Shown: one piece after another, positions 6,947 through 12,790 of the stretch
Numbering within the stretch: position 1 is the stretch's first letter
How the letters are laid out: every line of letters starts with the position of its first letter
From: Bryobacterales bacterium
GTDB taxonomy: Bacteria; Cyanobacteriota; Vampirovibrionia; Obscuribacterales; Obscuribacteraceae
DNA: 12,790 bases
Assembly (NCBI GenBank): GCA_903970295.1
Contig: CAJCHQ010000456.1
Location: 1-12,790 of the forward strand
Direction: 5' to 3'
The notes under the pieces: generated by a model
Databases searched by the model: none
Told to the model about the DNA's origin: nothing
The model's input: the letters and a program-made list of their open reading frames with translations, nothing else
Translations under genes and position numbers: made by a program

Positions 6947-6980
6947 CCGTCCGCACAATCTGCGGGCGGTGTTTTTCGTT
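6947..6980 (+). terminator. Intrinsic terminator after the acidic-tail gene
   Basis: CCGTCCGCA (6947-6955) pairs with TGCGGGCGG (6961-6969) with one G-T wobble. The loop is CAATC, and TGTTTTTCGTT follows. The stem is GC-rich with a clear T-run. It lies 54 bases beyond the stop at 6893 and separates that gene from the next double-HTH gene. Confidence 0.85.
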
Positions 6981-7032
6981 TGCCACCGTATGCAGTGACT
7001 ACTCTTAATGAATTTATAGTGGAGGAATGACT

Positions 7033-7593
7033 ATGATTTTTCCTGAATATGACATGAACCGCAACCTGCTGAAACATTACATGTGGGAATTGGATTATCT
7101 GGCTTACCGTTTAAAAAAACACATGATGGACAACAACATCCAGGCCAGGCGGCTTGTCGAAGAACGCATGGTCTCTGCAGCCTCGCTAGAGACTTTCCTG
7201 AATGGCTCGAGGCAAGTGGATATCGCTACGTTGATTGTATTGACGCAATACCTCGGACTCAATCTGTACTTGGACTTCAGATATCCATCCAACAGATCAT
7301 TGAGATCGATGGTTTATATCGTAAGTGCTAAAGATACTGACATTGTTCGGAGCATTAACACCGCTTTTCGAAAATTGATGCGCAACAAAACGGCAAAGGA
7401 GATTGCCCGTGACTCTTGCTTATCTTTATCCACCGTTTACAACTTCACTCAGTCTGTTCCAGAAAAACAGCTGGAGATTAAACAAGTGACCGTCCCTGAT
7501 TTGCTGAGCGTATTCAAATGCGCTCGTGGATGCGGTTACGAGACGTACCTCGGGCTTGGCATGGATCAATCGCCTTCGAGGTGCGCGGCTTAA
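7033..7593 (+). CDS. Unrecognised protein with two XRE-like helix-turn-helix units
   Basis: The protein is 186 aa. Residues about 24-82 resemble an XRE/lambda-repressor-type domain: a basic helix LAYRLKKHMM, then SLETFLNGSR, then TLIVLTQYLGLNLYL, matching the usual ending of this fold. Residues about 106-175 repeat the pattern: AKEIARDSCLSLSTVYNF looks like a helix-turn-helix, followed by TVPDLLSVFKCARGCGYETY. No catalytic motif, signal peptide or membrane segment is visible. The frame opens at ATG 7027, but that is one base from the GGAGG SD (7021-7025). ATG 7033 has the ideal seven-base spacing and is taken as the start. It shares its two-part plan with the preceding gene but lacks the acidic tail. 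It is probably a small DNA-binding regulator with unknown target. It has its own SD and terminator. Confidence 0.8.
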   Translation: MIFPEYDMNRNLLKHYMWELDYLAYRLKKHMMDNNIQARRLVEERMVSAASLETFLNGSRQVDIATLIVLTQYLGLNLYLDFRYPSNRSLRSMVYIVSAKDTDIVRSINTAFRKLMRNKTAKEIARDSCLSLSTVYNFTQSVPEKQLEIKQVTVPDLLSVFKCARGCGYETYLGLGMDQSPSRCAA

Positions 7594-7627
7594 CGACCAT
7601 AGGCCGTGGTGCACACGCTCTTGGGCA

Positions 7628-7653
7628 AAAATGTTGGCTCACCCCAACATTTT
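7628..7653 (+). terminator. Stem-loop terminator, possibly bidirectional
   Basis: AAAATGTTGG (7628-7637) and CCAACATTTT (7644-7653) form a perfect 10-bp stem with a six-base loop, 35 bases after the stop of the double-HTH gene. The A- and T-runs lie inside the stem, so it could work in either direction. There is no extended T-run beyond it. Confidence 0.65.
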
Positions 7654-7842
7654 CGCCGGTAATATCTTTACTACTCTTTGTCATATTACCAAGCTATGTC
7701 CAGCTTGCCAAACCTAGCATGCTTCGAGGGTAATCTCCCTACTCATCGAATGTTGCGTGGAGGGGGGGTTTCCCGCTGTTTCTCAGGGGAAGAATGAACT
7801 AAGATAACCCGCTAAGCTTGCCACAAAGTCAAAAGAAGCTCA

Positions 7843-9348
7843 ATGGAAGAGCGTACAGAATCAACCCACTCCTCGGTAAATGCAGAACAGAAGCCGGCAA
7901 GGAGTTTGGCTGAAGAGATTCTGCCGTCATGGCTGGATGAAAAAATTCCGGTCCCCGCGACAAAAGGGCTGATCATCATCAATGTAGTTATTTTCGCCGT
8001 GATGACGATCGCGACTTTGCTAAACAACCACCATAGTCAAATCACCGATGGTCTCGCCGACCCTCGCGAAGGCATTCTTTACTTTTCACCACAAACTCTC
8101 TCTGACTGGGGAGCAAACGCGGCATGGAACACAATCCTCGACAAGCAATATTGGCGCATTTTCACGAACACTCTAATTCATGCCTTTGGCTTGCACTTAG
8201 CGATGAACATGTACGTGCTCTGGAGCTTTTCGAGCATGCTCGAAAGGCTTTGTGGTCGCACAAAATTTCTCGTCATCTATTTCTTATCCGGAATCGGCGC
8301 TTCTATTTGCAGTCTCGCTTTTCTCAACCCGGAATTACTTAGCGTTGGCGCTTCCGGCGCAATCAATGGGACATTCGGCGCGCTGGTGGCGTTCTTTTGG
8401 TGGCATCGCAATTACTTTCCAACACGATTGTTTCGCATGTATTCGAAGATGTTCTTCGTCTTCGTAATTTACAGCGTCGTCAGCACAATGTTATTCAAAG
8501 ACATGGACAATGCCTCACATCTCGGCGGTTTCATCGTCGGATTATGGGCTGCACTCTGTGTCATTCCACCTGAACCGGACAACAAAACCTGGCGCAGAAT
8601 GGATTTTATCCGCCTGGCCGGGTTGATCGGAGTTCTGGTCACGGGACTTGTGATCGTCACAACGATCGATGGAAAAAACCCGATTGCAATTGGTGAATAC
8701 AATTACCAGAAAGGTCTCCGCTTATTGAGACATGATGATGTGCAAAGTGCCATCGAATACTTTAATAAAGCTCTGCAAAACGAGCCGGACAATTCTGCTG
8801 TTTACCTCGATCGCGCAATGGCCTGGGGCAGATTGGATAAATGGGACCGCAGCCTCGCCGACGCCGACAGCGCGCTAAAGCTGGATCCGAAAAGCAAAAA
8901 AGGTTATTTCGTGCTGTCGTACGCACACCATCATTTGGGCCGCGAGCTCGATGCTGTTTCTGATCTCAATCGCGTTATATTCATCGATCCCAGAGCCGCT
9001 GTTGCATACAACAATCGCGCCTGGAGTCTGGAAACTCTGGGAAAGTTCGACGCCGCCATCACCGATTGTAATACCGCCATCGGGCTCGATGCCCGGGCGC
9101 CCTCAGCCTACGACACGCGCGGCGTTGCTTATTGTCTGAAAGGCGTGTACGACCAAGCCATCATCGACTTCGACAAATATGCATCACTCCAGCCTGAGGA
9201 GGGCGCTGTCTACTACCATCGCGCTTTTGCTTACCTGAAACTGGGCAAAGCGGAGCTCGCGCGAGATGACATGAAGCGCGCCAGGGCTTCCAAATATGAG
9301 CTGGAACTATGGGAAAAAGAATGGCTCAAGCCTGTCCTGGCTTTTTAA
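7843..9348 (+). CDS. Rhomboid-family intramembrane serine protease fused to TPR repeats
   Basis: The protein is 501 aa. The rhomboid core carries the HAFGLHLAMN motif (H113, H118, N122), catalytic Ser171 in GASGAINGTFGA, and catalytic His226 in SHLGGF. All expected residues are present, so it should be active. It would cut membrane proteins inside the bilayer; the substrate is unknown. Hydrophobic segments lie near 42-60, 106-127, 140-160, 166-186, 200-218, 225-241 and 256-274. The seventh, after the usual six-helix core, would place the C-terminus outside the cytoplasm if the N-terminus is inside. Residues about 285-484 contain about six TPR units with typical endings (ALQNEPDN, ALKLDPKS). 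The ATG at 7843 has only a weak SD (AAGAAG). The gene stands alone. Confidence 0.9.
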   Translation: MEERTESTHSSVNAEQKPARSLAEEILPSWLDEKIPVPATKGLIIINVVIFAVMTIATLLNNHHSQITDGLADPREGILYFSPQTLSDWGANAAWNTILDKQYWRIFTNTLIHAFGLHLAMNMYVLWSFSSMLERLCGRTKFLVIYFLSGIGASICSLAFLNPELLSVGASGAINGTFGALVAFFWWHRNYFPTRLFRMYSKMFFVFVIYSVVSTMLFKDMDNASHLGGFIVGLWAALCVIPPEPDNKTWRRMDFIRLAGLIGVLVTGLVIVTTIDGKNPIAIGEYNYQKGLRLLRHDDVQSAIEYFNKALQNEPDNSAVYLDRAMAWGRLDKWDRSLADADSALKLDPKSKKGYFVLSYAHHHLGRELDAVSDLNRVIFIDPRAAVAYNNRAWSLETLGKFDAAITDCNTAIGLDARAPSAYDTRGVAYCLKGVYDQAIIDFDKYASLQPEEGAVYYHRAFAYLKLGKAELARDDMKRARASKYELELWEKEWLKPVLAF

Positions 9349-9696
9349 GGTAGGCCAACTCGATCGTGACCCCGGAGACTTCTGCTAGCTAGGTCAGCCA
9401 ACAATTGAACAAATTGCATTTTATGGTGAGCAGCGCTCCCGCAGAAATGCCGAAACCCTCACAGGCGTGCCTCTTAACAAAAAGCCACTGCGCATTTTAT
9501 TAAGTTGTCAGTGGAATCACACAACTTGCTCTTGGTAAGTTCAAGTGCATCTATGTTCTTCAGCTCCAAGAGATAACTCAAACTCATCGACATCCCCACG
9601 CCAATCTGCACATTTCTCTCATCGAGTTGAGACGTTTGCTGGCTGGTGAATTTTTCTTGGTCGAGGAATATCGAGCATTCTTTAAAAGGAAACCAC
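9349..9696. other. Intergenic region before the acetyltransferase gene
   Basis: These 348 bases contain no convincing gene; a long minus-strand frame at 9474-9956 runs antisense into the acetyltransferase gene. No clear terminator follows the rhomboid gene. A weak stem TGACC/GGTCA (9367-9371 and 9392-9396) and a possible pseudoknot (9485-9527) are the only structures I see. Confidence 0.5.
9485..9527 (+). promoter_or_regulatory. Possible H-type pseudoknot in the acetyltransferase leader
   Basis: Stem 1 pairs CCACTG (9485-9490) with CAGTGG (9509-9514). Stem 2 pairs AAGTTGT (9502-9508) with ACAACTT (9521-9527). The 5' arm of stem 2 lies in the loop of stem 1 and abuts its 3' arm, the classic H-type layout, with connecting loops of 11 and 6 bases. 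It lies about 170 bases upstream of the start at 9697. It might also be two alternative hairpins, or chance. Confidence 0.3.
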
Positions 9697-10368
9697 ATGT
9701 CAGCTTCACCTACGCCATACCACATTCCTGAACCACAACTGAGTGCAGCCGTAAGTTCAGTGCCGAAGTTCAGTCCTGAAGACGTTTCGGTCGGAACATA
9801 CCCCACGGGCAACCCAGATGTCGACAGATTTTTCGAATTCTGGACGTTCATCAAAACCCCAAAGCGCGACAAGGAACAAGGAACCGGCCACAAAGGCACG
9901 CTCGCTTGGGTGCATGAACACGTGCCGGTGATCAACATCAATGAGCTGCACCACATCTACATCTTCTTCTACAAACCGACGGGCGAGATTATCGCGTGCG
10001 CCGGCTGCGTCGATGAAGACCGCGGTACTCTCAAGGACAAAGGCCTCACGGCAAACGGACTCTGGGGCTACTTCAATGTGGACTATCGCTTGCGCGGACG
10101 AGGCATCGGCAAGATCATCACCAGCTACGTCGACGGACAGCTGTACAAGGCTGCCGCCGGCTCCAAATCCAACCTGGTGTTCTACCTCTTCACCGACAAT
10201 CCAGCCGCCATGAAGCTGTACGAGCAACTTGGCTGGGAAACGACTGGTGATCAGGTATCAATACCCGAACTCTCCGACTGCGCGGAAGAATCCGAAGTTC
10301 TATTCCGCAAGGAGTATGAATCGGATGAGGGAGTGGAGCGCGTCGATCTAGAGGCATTTGTCGCCTAG
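9697..10368 (+). CDS. GNAT-family N-acetyltransferase
   Basis: The protein is 223 aa. Residues about 85-205 form a GNAT fold. The acetyl-CoA pyrophosphate-binding motif is RLRGRGIGKII (131-141) after the strand GLWGYFNVDY, and the C-terminal motif is TDNPAAMKLYEQLGWETTGD (166-185). Such enzymes transfer acetyl from acetyl-CoA to an amine; the substrate cannot be told here. The first 80 residues are not part of the standard fold and contain a proline-rich start, so they may be a family-specific extension. The frame opens at GTG 9646, but AAAGGA six bases before ATG 9697 supports the later start. A strong stem-loop terminator follows. It appears to be a single-gene unit. Confidence 0.88.
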   Translation: MSASPTPYHIPEPQLSAAVSSVPKFSPEDVSVGTYPTGNPDVDRFFEFWTFIKTPKRDKEQGTGHKGTLAWVHEHVPVININELHHIYIFFYKPTGEIIACAGCVDEDRGTLKDKGLTANGLWGYFNVDYRLRGRGIGKIITSYVDGQLYKAAAGSKSNLVFYLFTDNPAAMKLYEQLGWETTGDQVSIPELSDCAEESEVLFRKEYESDEGVERVDLEAFVA

Positions 10369-10393
10369 CCAGTACGCTTTCGAGAGATAACAA

Positions 10394-10431
10394 TTAGAGT
10401 GGCGAGGTTTGAGCAGACCTCGCCACTTTAG
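10394..10431 (+). terminator. Strong stem-loop terminator after the acetyltransferase gene
   Basis: AGTGGCGAGGT (10398-10408) pairs perfectly with ACCTCGCCACT (10417-10427). Four more pairs, two of them wobbles, extend the stem to 10394 and 10431. The loop is TTGAGCAG. Only a short T-run (TTTA) follows, so it is an unusually stable stem with a weak tail. It lies about 25 bases beyond the stop. Confidence 0.75.
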
Positions 10432-10678
10432 TTACTCGCGATGGCTACTATCCTTTTTACTTAATAACAATTCCTACGAGCGTATATAATATATCCAGCA
10501 ACCTCCCAAGCTGCCCGCCTGTAAACAACAGTCGTATTTGTACCATCGCCAGATGAAATACGAGATTAGCGGCCAAAAGTCCTCCAAAATCGCTGCTACC
10601 GCGAGCAGCCCTGAACTTGCACAAATTTCACGCCAGTTGCCCTCACAGCAAGAAATCAACCGGTACTGCCTGCGGTGC

Positions 10679-10703
10679 CACATCATCACAAAACAATGAT
10701 GTG
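10679..10703. promoter_or_regulatory. Inverted repeat upstream of the MocR-type gene
   Basis: CACATCAT (10679-10686) and ATGATGTG (10696-10703) are perfect 8-bp inverted repeats with a nine-base spacer. They partly overlap the direct repeat at 10699-10716. This could be an operator for the MocR protein itself or for another regulator. Confidence 0.45.
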
Positions 10704-10716
10704 ACCAAAATGTGAC
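10699..10716 (+). promoter_or_regulatory. Direct repeat ATGTGAC, 11-bp period, candidate operator
   Basis: ATGTGAC occurs at 10699-10705 and 10710-10716, one helical turn apart. It lies just upstream of a -10-like GATAAT (10727-10732). MocR proteins such as GabR and PdxR bind direct repeats at their own promoters, so autoregulation is a reasonable inference. No good -35 is present, which would fit an activated promoter. Confidence 0.4.
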
Positions 10717-10860
10717 AATGCACCAGGATAATCCAACTGTGCCTGAGGAGCGGCAATTCGAGGTCTGTCAGTTCTTTGTTACTCCTCACGTTTATTGTAC
10801 AACCGCCTGGCAATCAGACCAGGTGCGGACGGCAACGAAAAATCGGAAGAGAACAAAGCA

Positions 10861-12408
10861 TTGAATCTAACATTAGAACTAAATGGTGACAATCGCCGCC
10901 CGACATATGACCGCTTAGCGAGCGCTTTCATAACGGCTATCGAGTGCGGACGACTGCAACCAGGAGATGCGCTGCCATCGACTAGAGAGCTGTCTATGCA
11001 ACTTGGTCTATCGCGCGGCACGATTCGCAAATCATACGAAACGCTTCTCAATAAAGGCTTAATTGAGGGAATTCCAGGATCTGGCACAGTGGTCAGCCGC
11101 AAGCGATTTGGTCAGCAGCAAGCGACAGCAAATGAATCACTATCCATGTCTTTGTCAACACCGGCACCTGTATCTACGTACGACTCATCGTCTCTCATAT
11201 CTGGTGGCGCACGCCGAATCCTGCAACTGGATGTCAAATCTGAGTCGGCGCCTGTCATCTCTCCGTCTGTGTTCCCACCTGCCGAAGTTTTGCCGATTAA
11301 AGAGTGGGAATATCTGCTCCGGCTCTACTGTCGCAAAGGAATCGCTCGAAGCCTGGAGTGCGGAGCAGAATTAGGTGACGATTCACGATTGCGCCGAACT
11401 CTCGCTAAATACTTTTCACGCACTAAAGCTGTGCGTTGCGACCAGTCGCAGGTGTTCGTCTTTCCCACATCTCAGCACGCACTCTCAGCCATCGCCGCAC
11501 TGCTAATCGATCGAGGTGATGTCCTGGCGTTTGAAAACGTCAGCGATGCTGCCGTTCGTCATCCATTCACAGCTCAAGGCGCCAAGCTGATTGCTATCGA
11601 TACCGATAACAGCGGTTTAAACACGGATGCCCTCAATGCGTGCGAGACGTGGGCGAAATTGGTCAGCGTCACGCCAGCTTGCCTTAATCCACTAGGCTGC
11701 GCTATGTCCGAACAGAGAAAACATGAGCTGCTCATTTGGGCTCAGAAGAAAGCCGCATTGATCCTTGAAAACGCCTGCGACTCCGATTATTACTACGGCG
11801 AAGCTGGCTCGCCCTGTCTGCAAGGAATGGCTGCATCGACACCGGTAATTTACTTTTATAGTTTTTCAAAGGTTCTTCATCCGTTGACCGACTTGGTCGT
11901 CATCATCATGCCACCACCATTAGTATCGGGGTTCAGGCGGCTGCAGCAATTCAGCTCGACCAGTGTGTCATTCCTAGAATCTTACGTTTTGTCTGAATTC
12001 ATAAGCCAGGGCGGTCTCGATGCGCAAATTCGCAGCACGCAGCGACTCTATCAGAAACGGCGGCAAGCTCTAATCTTTGCTTTAGCGACCTCTCTGGGCG
12101 CAGACGCCACGCTTTTACCTAGAACGTCGGGACTTCATTTAACAGTTAGGTTTACCGACAAATGGTCGAAAAACAAATTGCTTAGCTGTAGCGAAGCAAG
12201 CAGCCTGCCACTAATTTCGACAGGGTCTTACTACCTGGGAAATCCGCATACCAACGAATACATGATTCCATTTTCTCTAATGGCGGAAGAACAAACACCG
12301 ACAAAGGTGGCTGCCTTTAGCAATCTGCTCGCCGCTGAGGATAAATTAGATCAGGCGGCTAGCTTTGTGGTGGCTCACCCGTCAATTGCAACGTCCTCGA
12401 TCATCTGA
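10861..12408 (+). CDS. MocR/GntR-type transcriptional regulator with altered aminotransferase domain
   Basis: The protein is 515 aa from the TTG at 10861. The N-terminal GntR winged helix covers about 12-80: YDRLASAFITAIECGRLQPG, then LPSTRELSMQLGLSRGTIRK and GSGTVVS. A linker of about 50 residues leads to a fold-type-I aminotransferase-like domain (SQHAL at about 204, the PLP-type lysine K337 in SFSKVLHP, and LDAQIRSTQRLYQKRRQAL). Several cofactor contacts differ: the usual EDDY is ENAC (303-306), and the Arg seven residues after the lysine is Asp344. It may not bind PLP normally. The frame is open from TTG 10795, but 10861 has GGAAGAG nine bases upstream and gives the usual MocR N-terminus, so it is preferred though not certain. 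No clear target operon lies beside it. Confidence 0.88.
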   Translation: MNLTLELNGDNRRPTYDRLASAFITAIECGRLQPGDALPSTRELSMQLGLSRGTIRKSYETLLNKGLIEGIPGSGTVVSRKRFGQQQATANESLSMSLSTPAPVSTYDSSSLISGGARRILQLDVKSESAPVISPSVFPPAEVLPIKEWEYLLRLYCRKGIARSLECGAELGDDSRLRRTLAKYFSRTKAVRCDQSQVFVFPTSQHALSAIAALLIDRGDVLAFENVSDAAVRHPFTAQGAKLIAIDTDNSGLNTDALNACETWAKLVSVTPACLNPLGCAMSEQRKHELLIWAQKKAALILENACDSDYYYGEAGSPCLQGMAASTPVIYFYSFSKVLHPLTDLVVIIMPPPLVSGFRRLQQFSSTSVSFLESYVLSEFISQGGLDAQIRSTQRLYQKRRQALIFALATSLGADATLLPRTSGLHLTVRFTDKWSKNKLLSCSEASSLPLISTGSYYLGNPHTNEYMIPFSLMAEEQTPTKVAAFSNLLAAEDKLDQAASFVVAHPSIATSSII

Positions 12409-12655
12409 CCCACTTGAAAAATTTTGCACTGACCCGCCTCTATCCGCGCCAGGCGATGTTTCAAGCAGATCTTGTAGCCCGTGGTTTCAGAAACACAAGA
12501 ACGATTCCCAAAAGCCTGTTACGACCAGCTATTTCCCTTTCGTTTAGGCATTTGTGAGGGAAAATAACGAGCTAAAAAAGCTTCGCGTATGTTGTCGAAT
12601 TCCGACGTCATTTGCTAATTTTCAAGAGTCATTTGTTCCCCGCATCTCTCTTTGG
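12409..12655. other. Intergenic region after the MocR-type gene
   Basis: No gene is visible. TTTCCCT (12532-12538) and AGGGAAA (12557-12563) form a 7-bp inverted repeat with an 18-base loop; this is a weak terminator candidate for the MocR gene, because no T-run follows. Confidence 0.4.
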
Positions 12656-12670
12656 TTAATTCCAACCAAA
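12651..12670. promoter_or_regulatory. Inverted repeat TTTGGTT-N6-AACCAAA
   Basis: Two perfect 7-bp arms (12651-12657 and 12664-12670) are separated by AATTCC. The symmetry suits a dimeric DNA-binding protein, or a small hairpin at the end of a minus-strand gene entering from the right edge. There is no T-run on either side. Confidence 0.35.
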
Positions 12671-12790
12671 TATCCAATTCGTTTTGCTCTCGAACGTCTT
12701 CTGCATTCCGATTGGGATGTTGGTGAGAGTGAGTTTTTTGCAGTGAGCAAATGTCAACACCTGCGTCAATCTTGTAGTCGCTCCGCTAGC
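12656..12790 (-). CDS. Possible 3' end of a gene entering from the right edge
   Basis: On the minus strand one frame stays open from the window edge for 44 codons, ending ESKTNWIFGWN and then TAA at 12656-12658. The other two minus frames close within a few codons. A 44-codon open stretch is not rare by chance, and no domain is recognisable, so this is weak support. If real, the gene is convergent with the MocR-type gene. Confidence 0.22.
   Translation of the reverse strand, partial: ASGATTRLTQVLTFAHCKKLTLTNIPIGMQKTFESKTNWIFGWN

Larger units (their letters stand above)
10432..10860. other. Intergenic region before the MocR-type gene
   Basis: A 71-codon minus-strand frame (10474-10689) lacks an SD and recognisable motifs and is probably not a gene. 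A TATAAT at 10485-10490 has no good -35. The notable parts are an inverted repeat at 10679-10703, a direct repeat at 10699-10716 and a GATAAT box at 10727-10732. Confidence 0.5.

Noticed and set aside
7702..7823. 9-bp direct repeat AGCTTGCCA (7702-7710 and 7815-7823)
   Set aside because: It is too short and isolated to distinguish from chance, with no supporting structure.
9474..10227. Two long minus-strand frames of about 160 codons
   Set aside because: They overlap the acetyltransferase gene in antisense and show no family motif or SD.
10474..10689. Minus-strand open frame of 71 codons with a hydrophobic middle
   Set aside because: It lacks an SD, is rich in Trp and Cys and matches no small-protein pattern that I know.

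Overview
This is a bacterial chromosomal window of medium GC. Shine-Dalgarno (SD) sites such as AGAGGTGA and GGAGG precede most genes, and several stem-loops resemble intrinsic terminators. There are no tRNA or rRNA genes, insertion sequences, CRISPR arrays or phage genes. I cannot fix the taxon from the sequence alone. A low-confidence guess is a free-living environmental Gram-negative lineage, perhaps related to Melainabacteria/Vampirovibrionia, because of beta-oxidation genes, a LuxR-type response regulator and a rhomboid-TPR protein. A 16S rRNA gene or a protein search would decide this.

The left half (1-5416) is on the minus strand. At the left edge is the 5' end of an unidentified gene. 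A 380-base gap follows, holding a long hairpin flanked by two copies of an imperfect 27-bp repeat. Next is a degenerate receiver protein whose phospho-acceptor Asp is replaced by Gln. The metabolic core is a probable thiolase -> multifunctional FadB/FadJ-like operon (4609 to 1152), which would carry out the last three steps of the fatty-acid beta-oxidation cycle. Its leader holds a TATAAT box, an 18-bp near-palindrome where transcription should begin, and a 10-bp-arm inverted repeat next to the thiolase SD. Upstream is a NarL/LuxR-type response regulator with a shortened C-terminus.

The right half (5970-12408) is on the plus strand, divergent from the left. It carries two unrecognised proteins, each with two helix-turn-helix-like halves; the first ends in an 86-residue Asp/Arg tail. 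Then come a rhomboid protease fused to about six TPR repeats, a GNAT acetyltransferase, and a MocR/GntR-type regulator whose aminotransferase-like domain keeps the PLP lysine but has lost other cofactor-binding residues. Stem-loop terminators or long gaps separate the plus-strand genes, so they look like single-gene units rather than one operon.

Only the beta-oxidation pair has a clear joint pathway. The other genes are mostly signalling or regulation (two receiver proteins, two double-HTH proteins, a MocR regulator) plus a membrane protease and an acetyltransferase. The most unusual items are the double-HTH gene pair with its polyampholyte tail, the altered receiver and MocR proteins, the operator-like architecture before the thiolase gene, and a possible H-type pseudoknot upstream of the acetyltransferase. 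I found no complete new system with firm evidence.
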